A stretch of DNA of 64,000 bases, taken from Corbicula japonica (Eukaryota; Mollusca; Bivalvia; Venerida; Cyrenidae). Positions 12,801 through 21,800 of the stretch are shown here, one piece after another; positions within the stretch are counted from its first letter, which is position 1, and each line of letters begins with the position of its first letter. The stretch covers positions 5,680,366 to 5,744,365 of the forward strand of contig JAZAYU010000036.1 in the NCBI GenBank assembly GCA_038501625.1, read 5' to 3'. The notes beneath the pieces were generated by a model that worked only from the letters and a program-made list of their open reading frames with translations, made no database searches and was not told where the DNA came from. Position numbers and translations under genes: made by a program.

Positions 12801-15800
12801 ATATCGTAATATGTCTACAGCGATGGTTACGCTGACGCTACATATTTGTATGTGTTCCAGTTTTGGGGGCATGTCATTTTCATGCCTACGGCGTTAATTA
12901 CGCTGGCACATTAGAATTTCTGTGAATGAATGAGGTGCGAAATTGATGTACAATTTTAATTTTTTTTTGCTTGTGTAAATTACCGTATTTGTAATTTAGA
13001 ATTATAATTGCTTTGAGTCTTATCGAAGTACCGTGTTCATACTCGACTATGCTTTTTTTTAAAAATTAGTATGTTTTAAAATGGAAAGGTACCACCGCGA
13101 AAAGGTAGACCAAATGTAATCGTCCTCTAAGATCTACGCAATATGTTGTACCTCCTGTCAGTAACGAATCAAGTTCTTCCGACACGAATGACAAAGAAAA
13201 TATCCCATTAGCACAGTTAGCTCAAAAATACCGCAAACAAAGAGAAAATTCAGATAACGAATCTGACATACCGCTGATGGAGTTAAAAAGAAGAATAAAT
13301 GAACGGGATAATCATGACTATTATTCCTCTGAAAATGGATCTGATTCTGACAGTTATTTTTCTTCTCTATCAACTACACCTGTTTCGCAGTCTTTAAACG
13401 TTAATGAAATTTCTGTTTTCCCAGATAAAACAGTGAATGAAACCTGTGTTATTCCCGATAACACTGTAAATGAGGCATCTATTGCTTCTGAGAATACAAA
13501 TAAAGAAGCGTCTGTTATCAACGGTAAGATTAGGCCAGCTGTTGTAAATTGTAAACAGCAACACCCTAAGATAACCAGACGTGAGAAGATGAAGAATTTA
13601 TTGGACGCATTGAGTGGTTTGCTTTAAAGGCTTCACTAATGTTCATTTTGTACATATTTTTTTGCAATGTTGAATTCTGAAATTATTTTCTGTATTTGCA
13701 AGAAAATTAGAGCATTCATACTTTGCGTTTACCTTGTTTGCTTAACAGAGTCTGTTCTTATTAGGCAGAGCGTTATCTTTCAAAAGATAAATGAAATTTC
13801 AACAAGTCGTGCAAGATGGCTCGCAAGCATTGTTGTTGATCTTAAACCTTTCGATGAATTTTTGATAAAAGTTAAGGTCGACGTTAAGAATGCCGCTGAG
13901 CTTGTTAGTGCAATAGTTAAATATTATGAGAAATCTCGCCAAGTTGAGTATGTCAATGCATTTAAGTCTTTAGAAAAAGAAATTCAATATTTGGATGAGA
14001 CGCGCGAAACTATTGTCGAGAATTTCTATGATTTGAAAATGCAACCAGTTAAACATAGAAATCGGCGTAGTTTGCTCCCTTTTGTCGGTGAAGCATTGAA
14101 CTTTTTATTTGGCACAGTTGACGAGTCACAACTAAAAAGTATTCAAAGAAATGTCAAACAACTTGCTTCAAACCAACAACATATTCTGCATGTTGTTAAC
14201 GAGAGTATCTCGATTATAAATGCTTCATGGATTCAAATTAGCGAAAACAGGCACTCCATTATCGAACTTATTGCATCTTATCATGCATTAGATGCAAGAC
14301 TTAAAAGCATAACAGAAAACTTGAGCAAAGAAATCGGCGAAACTCGTTACTATGTAGACATGTTTACCCGACTAGACCTACTTATTGATGAAATTAAAAG
14401 CATGCTTCAAAGCGCTAGACTCTATTTTGAACATTTGAAAAGCAAAATAGATTTTCTTTGCTTAGGCCGAATTTCACCAAGTGTCATAAACCCAAATCAA
14501 TTGCGTTTGTTGCTTCTCGAAATTAAATCTAATCTCCCACCTACCTTAGCATTAATTGAAGATCCAAAACAAGATTTATGGACTTATTACCGACACTTAA
14601 CATCTACTGCTGTTTTAGATAATGAACAGTTTATCATTGTAATTGATATTCCGGTTATTCAAGTTTCTGAGATTTTTGACTATTTTTCGGTGATAAGCCT
14701 CCCTTTAATCTTTACGGGAAATCCACAAATAAATTCAGGAAAAAATAATGCTAATCTGATCGCTACCTATGAATTAGAGACTAATCACTTCTTGATAGAC
14801 AAACGCAGGACCAAATACGCTTTACTGACTGACGAAGACAGTGAAACTTGCAGACATTCTGATATCAAATGGTGTGCAATAAAAAGTCCTATATATTTTG
14901 TCAGTTTATCAAAATTGTGTACATTAAGTCTATTCTTTGCTAACTTTGACGAAGTGCAAGAATATTGCAAGGTATCTGTTACCTATGGAATTAGATAACA
15001 ATCAATGGTCTATTGCAGTTTCGGAACCTTTGCAACTTTCTGTTGTTTGTGAAACAACTCAATCTCAAGTGACTACACATCAAATAGAACCACCTTTACA
15101 AATTGCCATTTTGCCAGAAAAATGTACAGCTTCAAGCAAACATTTTACATTGACTTCCCAATACAAACAGAGCTTGACTGTTACAAATGATACATCTGAT
15201 TTAAAAATACTCCGTACTGTAAACTTTTCTAACAATTTCAGTTGGCAACCGTTCACTCAAAAACTTCAAAATTACACGTCTATTCAGTTGCCCGAGAAAT
15301 TAAAAGAAATCCGCCAGATGCCACTTGACCACCTTATTAATGAGTTACAAAATTTAGACCAGGTAGACGAAAGCGAAATTGAAATTCCAAATTGGGGAAT
15401 ATCATTTGGCACTTTCTTGTTGATAACGTTGGCTATTGCCTTGTTGTGCCTCTGTCGGAAATGGGGATGTTTCTCAAAACTCTGTTCTGCTAAAGGTTTG
15501 TGTGAGTATGAATCGTCAAAGACCAAGAACATTGAACTGAACGAGATGCCGGCTCAGACTTCCGGGCAGAATGTTTCTTCTGCAGACGGACAAACAACCC
15601 TCTCATCATCACGTAAACCAGTGGATCGAATGATACGTCTGATATATCCACGGCTGTCAACAGAAGATAAGGCAGGAACTGAGACAATTAACCAGACTCA
15701 CCTGTGAACATTGATAACTTATCATTAGCAAGTACACTAATGATATGAACATTTTATTGTGTGTTTATCTAGCTTAGATGTCTTCAGTCTGGATTAGCTG

Positions 15801-18800
15801 TAAATATTAATAGGAAACCAGAACTGTCAAAGTTTGTATATATAGCCCAATCGACCGAGAAGACCTGTACCCCACTGAGGATAGTAATTAGAACGTTTAA
15901 ATGTCAGCAACAACAAAACTAAAGCAAGAACGATTATGATATCCAGATGGACGATTGAGAACCTGCACAAGTTATTACGGACAATCTTAATCTTCTCAGA
16001 GATGAAACAATGGTTTTCCCTATCAGACAATGCCACCGGTAAACGAATTTATGTTATTGGATTTCGGGACTTGTTGTTAAACACGTGTCGACAAGAAGAC
16101 CGGAAGTAATTGGGACCTTTCCACGTTCTAGACGGATCAAGACGAGGATTAACTTGTGATCATGAAGTGCCTTAGTGTTTTGTTTTAAAATAATTTATTT
16201 AAGCTTATTCTCTTTCATTCATGTTTTATTGTGTAATTGTGTAATTTCATTAAAACCGTCGTGAGTAGAAAGACTAACAGGCACAAACTCTTTTTATTAT
16301 ATACTAGTGAACGGACTTATTTAGTTTTAAAATAATAAATTAATATTCATTATTTCAACTTAGTGGTGGACGAATGTAACAAGATAGGTAACAAAATAGG
16401 GGTCAGGGCATTAATATTTTGGAATGTACAAGTTTAAACTTTTAGTAAGTCGCCTCTTTAATACCGTAACACTTTTGTTGCCTCTCTGATAGTAGCAATG
16501 CTAATTTACCTGGAGAATGATTTTCCCAGAATTATCATTGGCTATCACTGGCAGATTAAACAAGTCTGCTAGAGAGCGTCTACCTGTCAATCAAATTTTG
16601 AACAGGTACATAACACCTGGAAGGCCTCGGAAAGTTTAGAGTCATGAAGAGTTTTAGTTTGGGGTTTGATCTGGAAAGCTTAAGTTATGAAAGTGAGTTT
16701 TGAGTTTTGGGTTAGATCTGGAGAAATTGAGTCTTAGAAAGTTTTGGGTACTTAGACAATAAATCGCGGAATATTTTGGATGGGCTATTATTAACATGTT
16801 AGAAGTAATAAACGGTAGAAACAGGACAGTGTTCTTTTATTCAAAACCCACTATACGATCAAGGACAAATAAAGTGCTACATGCAACTTTTACCTGAAAC
16901 TTAATGCTGCCTAAAACTTTGAAAGTACTTGTCCTATTCACTTCATACTTCGAATATATCATCAGCATGAACAATGCCATCTGTGACGACAAGAGTCGTG
17001 CACTACTTATTTTTGTGCAACACAGCTTTATCCGTAATCACAGTTCGGTGATTGCACTTCCAATATTTTTTTAGTTATGCCCCTTTCCAATGCAACTTTA
17101 ACCTGAAACTTAATGTTGCCTATAACTTTGAAAGTACTTGTCCTATACACTTCATACTTAGAATATATCATCAGCATGAACAATGCCATCTGTGACGACA
17201 AGAGTCGTGCACTACTTATTTTTGTGCAACACAGCTTTATCCGTAATCACAGTTCGGTGATTGCAGAAAGTCTGCATTTACAAACCAATTTTTGAATATG
17301 ATAACTCAGGTTTCAGTTATTCCCCTTTAAATGCATTTTAGATGACACATGTGTTCAGTGATGTAGTATTGAAATCAACTTAAATAAAAAAAAAATATTA
17401 TATATGATTAAACATAGGCCCATGTTTCAACTATTTCCATGCAGGCGACACATGTGTTCCGCGGAACACAACATTCTAGTTATCTTTTTATATACAGCTT
17501 CTCAGCACTTTATGTACACAATAAATAAACTGATATTTACAAAAGATTTAGTTCGGCCTTTCTTAAGGCAACTTTAAAATGTAAATAGATTAAAAGGGAA
17601 CTGTTGAAAAATATGAAAATATTGCAGGTTCAAACTGATTGGACCAGTTCATGGGCAGTAATGGAAATGGAAATTACTATAATTGACCTTTAAGAATGTA
17701 GTAAACCTTGGCATCTTTTACAGGATGGGAAATGTAACAAAATAAATGTGTTTTGGTTTTTTCAAGTCTTGCTTATCTTGCTACACTAACTTTGACCACT
17801 AACTCAGACATTATTAAACTACACTCTGAGCAATTATTTAAACCGGTGTTATTGTGATAATAAAAACATAAATTATAAATTACGGATGAAAAAGATCATA
17901 AAGGAACTTTGAATGCCATTGAACATTGCAAATAAGAAAATATTCCAAGCTCGGTTTGATTGAGCCTGTTCATGGACCGTAATGGAAATGCATATTACTG
18001 CCCACCCCGCCTATCCCCGGGTTGAGCGCAACTCAATACTTAAACCAATAAAAACAGTTCACTTTTGACCATCCCAAACGATGGTGTGCATATGGCGGTG
18101 AACATGGAAAGTGCGTGTTGAAGTGTTTTCCTTTGAAACCGTATGCGTCTTGTGATTTTCAGGTATATACTCACGGTTATATGGTACAGGGGAGGCTCGG
18201 TATGGGCGCGTGGAGTTATCCGTGGCCGGAGAATGGCGTTCCCTTTGCAATGTAAACTGGGATAATGAGGACGCGCACGTGTTGTGTAAGATGTTAGACT
18301 TCCGGACCGGAGAATCCTTTCAAGGGCTGTATAACGAAACCATCAGTGGTCCAGTATGGGATATAAATTTTAGGTGAGTGGTTTTTAGTCATTTATACAA
18401 CTTGTGTTCAGAGAAAAAAAGCAAGAAAACAAGATCCCTTACTTTAATATTTTAATACTTTTCACCGAGCTAGTAAAAAGAATTGTGCCAAAAGCTTTAT
18501 TATTTTTATTAAGGATCGTCAATATTTAAATACAATAAATTTGGGTGGGTTCGGGATGCCATGGGAGAATTTGTTTTTTCTAAACGTGACAATTTCTAAT
18601 GTATAATTATATTATATTCAGGTGTGATGGTACTGAGGCGACATTGACAAGGTGTCTATCGTCAGGCTGGAAATCTTCCACATCAGCAGCGTGTGCAAAA
18701 CATGAAAATGATGCCGGAGCTTTCTGTTACACTTCTGGTAAATTCAGTGTTCCCATCATTATCATTATGTAAATATTTAGCATTGACTAAATGTATTCAT

Positions 18801-21800
18801 GTAGTCTTCAGTGTTAAGGTAGGGTGGTAGATTTCCAAACCTAATATTGGTCGATTTGGAATGAACCTAAAGCAAATGATTGAATTGTGAGATCTTTTCA
18901 TTGTCCATGTAATTATTTCTTATGTTGATTATGTTGTCAGCTTACATGTGTTTGTTCTTAAAGGACACGTGCTTGACAAATATAAAACCAATGCAAATAT
19001 AGGACCAATGCAATTGTTACCGTAGCGGTGATTGTCTGACACGCTATCATTTTAAACCGCATTAGGAAATGTTTTTGACAAATGATAGTATGGTTGTACT
19101 GGTGGTTTCCTTAGAGTGACTTTCTGTATTAAGAAAAGACAACTGATACTTGTTAAATTTTGTAACGTGATAAAAGCATATCAGAAATGGCTATACAGAC
19201 AACAAAGCCTCCCCATAGAACAAAAAGTAAAAAGAAAAAAATAAGCAAAAATATTATAATTATGATCAATTCCAAAAAGGCACTACGGACAACCAACTTG
19301 AAGAAAGTTTAAAACCCGATTGAAAACGTCAAAGTTAGTCCAATATTATAATCGATCTTTTCAGTGAAGCTGTCAACAGGCGTTGGACGGGAGAAGGATC
19401 AGGGTGCAGTGTTACTGTACAAGGATGACAGGTGGTACACTGTATGTAATGATGGATTCACTGCAGACTCTGCCAGAGCTGTATGTAGAGAACTAGGGTT
19501 TGTCGATGGACAGGTTCAGTGCTGCACAGATTACGGAAAGCTTGAGGAATATCCCAGACTTCTTACCCATAAGGTACTGGAAGTAGTCAATCTATAATAT
19601 TATTATCTGTTTATCAATTTTATTTAAATTAATAATAAGTGAAACATGAAGATCAGGAAAAGCCACACTTAGAAAACACAGCCATCCAAAAGTCAAAAAG
19701 CAGCGAGGAAAAGAGAGCATGGGTAAATAAATGATAAATTTTAAATGAGACACCACAAACAAATAACACAAAAGAGAACCTAAAGGGTTGCCGCCCTGGA
19801 ACAAAGAATGACTTCGCAAAGTCTACAGAATTCCAAAGTCTGTAAGTTTATCTTGTACTCTTTTTACGCACAGGTCAAATGTAATGGCGATGAAACAGAC
19901 GTGACAGATTGTTTGGTGGAGGACTTTTGTAGCAGTGATGGACAGTACGCATCTGTTGTATGTTATGGCTTTGGATTAGGGGCATCAGGTAATAATTAAT
20001 CCACGAACACGATACCGTAATGATATTAACTGATGACATGTATACAATTACAATTCGATTATAGAATCAACAACCCTAAAACGGAGCTGTTTGGGGATAT
20101 GTAGTAGTTTGTTTTGTTTGTTTGTTTGGGGTTTAACGCCTGGTTTCAACACCTTTCTGGTTATATCCCGGCGGTCAGTCCACCTAACCGGTGTTCCTGG
20201 GTCTCAGCAAGCGACTGACTGCTTCCTCACTTGAATCAGAGGTGAGGGACAAATGACTCTCAGACGCAATGTCCGAGTTCAATTGTCACGGAGAAATTTT
20301 TCCCGCCTCGGCTGGGGATCGAACTCACGACCCCTGGATTGACAGTCCGATGCTCTATCCACTGAGCTAGCCGGGCGGGGTGATATGTAGTAGAATTTAT
20401 TGACTAAGTAGCGAACAATGTTCTAGTAGATGCACGCCATCTTTTTGCATCAAAATTGTGCTGTTTACTATGTGGAAATTTAGTTGCCGTTGAGCCTGGG
20501 TTAGGCGGCGTTGACAGCAATATGCATTTCCATTACTGCCCATGAACAGCCTCAATTAAACCGAGCCTGCAATGTTTTCATCTTTGTCGTGTTCGGTGGC
20601 TTTCAAAGTATTCTTTTCATCTATTACATACATGTATAATTCTCAATGTAAGTCATCACTGTTCTAGTTAATTGTTGTTTTAAAAATAAAACTCTAGTGA
20701 AACTACTTTCTCATCATTTTTACAAATATTGAATTCAATTTTGAATATATACATGTAATGGCATCTAGTGTACGTTTTGGTGGCACTTTTTTAAACTTTT
20801 TCGATTTCTACCAAAGGGGCAATATGCATATCAGGAATGACCACATCCAGCAGACAGCCTCCCCACACAGCCAAACAGTAGAGACGAAAAGAGAGCATGG
20901 TTATGCAATGATTAATTGGGGTGCGTCATGGGAAAAGGTACCTTCGGACAGTTGACATCAATCATTGAAACGACGTCATAAAGTTGAGCAGACGACATTA
21001 ATTATTATGTAATTCGCGGTAAAAATATCATTTTATTGTCAAAATGTGTAACAAAATCACTGTTTTGTTATGAGAAAATAATTGAAATTTGAAATTTCTT
21101 TCTAAATATAGTAACAACAAAAATAACACAAAAAATGACCGAAGGTACCTTTTCCCGTGGCGTGCCTCAATTTCAAAATAGACGCCACAAACTATTAACG
21201 AAAGTGAAAAACCGAGGTGTTACCGCCTTGGAACGTTCATTGTCAAAACAATTTGTAATATTGTATTGTAAGTGGAAATTGGTTTTAAAATTGTCAAATT
21301 ACAGTGCAGCGAGTGTAAGCATTTCAAGTAACAGTGATGCTGTTGTTGTTTGACTCGAGGAAACTACTGCCAGCCGGCAAGTAGTTGATGGCGTGCTTAC
21401 TTTTACGGCCTTGCCACACAGCAGTTATGTTTTGCACTCGTTTTTCAGTTTCTAAATGCTTTCGCCGGTTGCGATGTTAGTTCGAGACCTATATTAGTTA
21501 AACCACAGGGTTTTCTTCTTCTGTAACGGCGAACATTCTGTTACTGAATATGATGGCAATGCATGGGGTAGGTCAAAAGTGATAGTTATTCGTAGTAAGA
21601 GTAACATTAATCGATGTTATTACCGTGTGTTATTGTGTCTTTTTAGAACCAGCCACTAAAGCTCCGGAAAAGACCTTTGATGCTCGACCCGTCATAATTG
21701 CAGTTGTTTTGTCAGTGGGGATACTGATCATTTTTATGGTGGTCTTCTTTATTGTTCGAAAACGAAGAAAGCAGAAAAAGCTAGATGCTACTAAAGAGGT

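Larger units (their letters stand above)
11554..16881 (+). mobile_element. Env-bearing LTR retroelement with most of gag-pol deleted
   Basis: Two 507-bp direct repeats (11554-12060 and 16375-16881) start TG and end CA and differ at about four positions. A primer-binding-type sequence, TGGTGCCGTGACCAGGAT, begins 15 bases after the left LTR. Inside are a gag start, a small remnant resembling the pol 3' end, and a broken env. Protease, reverse transcriptase, RNase H and the integrase core are absent. The element lies in the array of the Helitron-like element in SRCR intron 12. I could not find a clean target duplication. Confidence 0.88.
10388..17480 (+). mobile_element. Tandem-array Helitron-like element, split by an LTR retroelement
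   Basis: The head has GTGTCGCCTGCGGTAGCAGG and a GTCGTCGTCGGCGTCGTCGT tract. An array of about 159-bp units follows (about seven before and two to three after the LTR insertion). The end has an inverted GCAGGCGACAC matching the head, a perfect palindrome TGTGTTCCGCGGAACACA (17453-17470), then CTAGT and a T. A hairpin followed by CTRRT|T is the 3' signature of Helitrons. No Rep-helicase coding is present, so it is non-autonomous. Confidence 0.72.

Noticed and set aside
11545..16890. Target-site duplication of the LTR element
   Set aside because: The bases before the left LTR (TAATA) and after the right LTR (TGCAA) do not match, so I do not claim one.
20302..20378. tRNA-Asp gene
   Set aside because: T stem imperfect and a SINE body with TTTG tail is attached.
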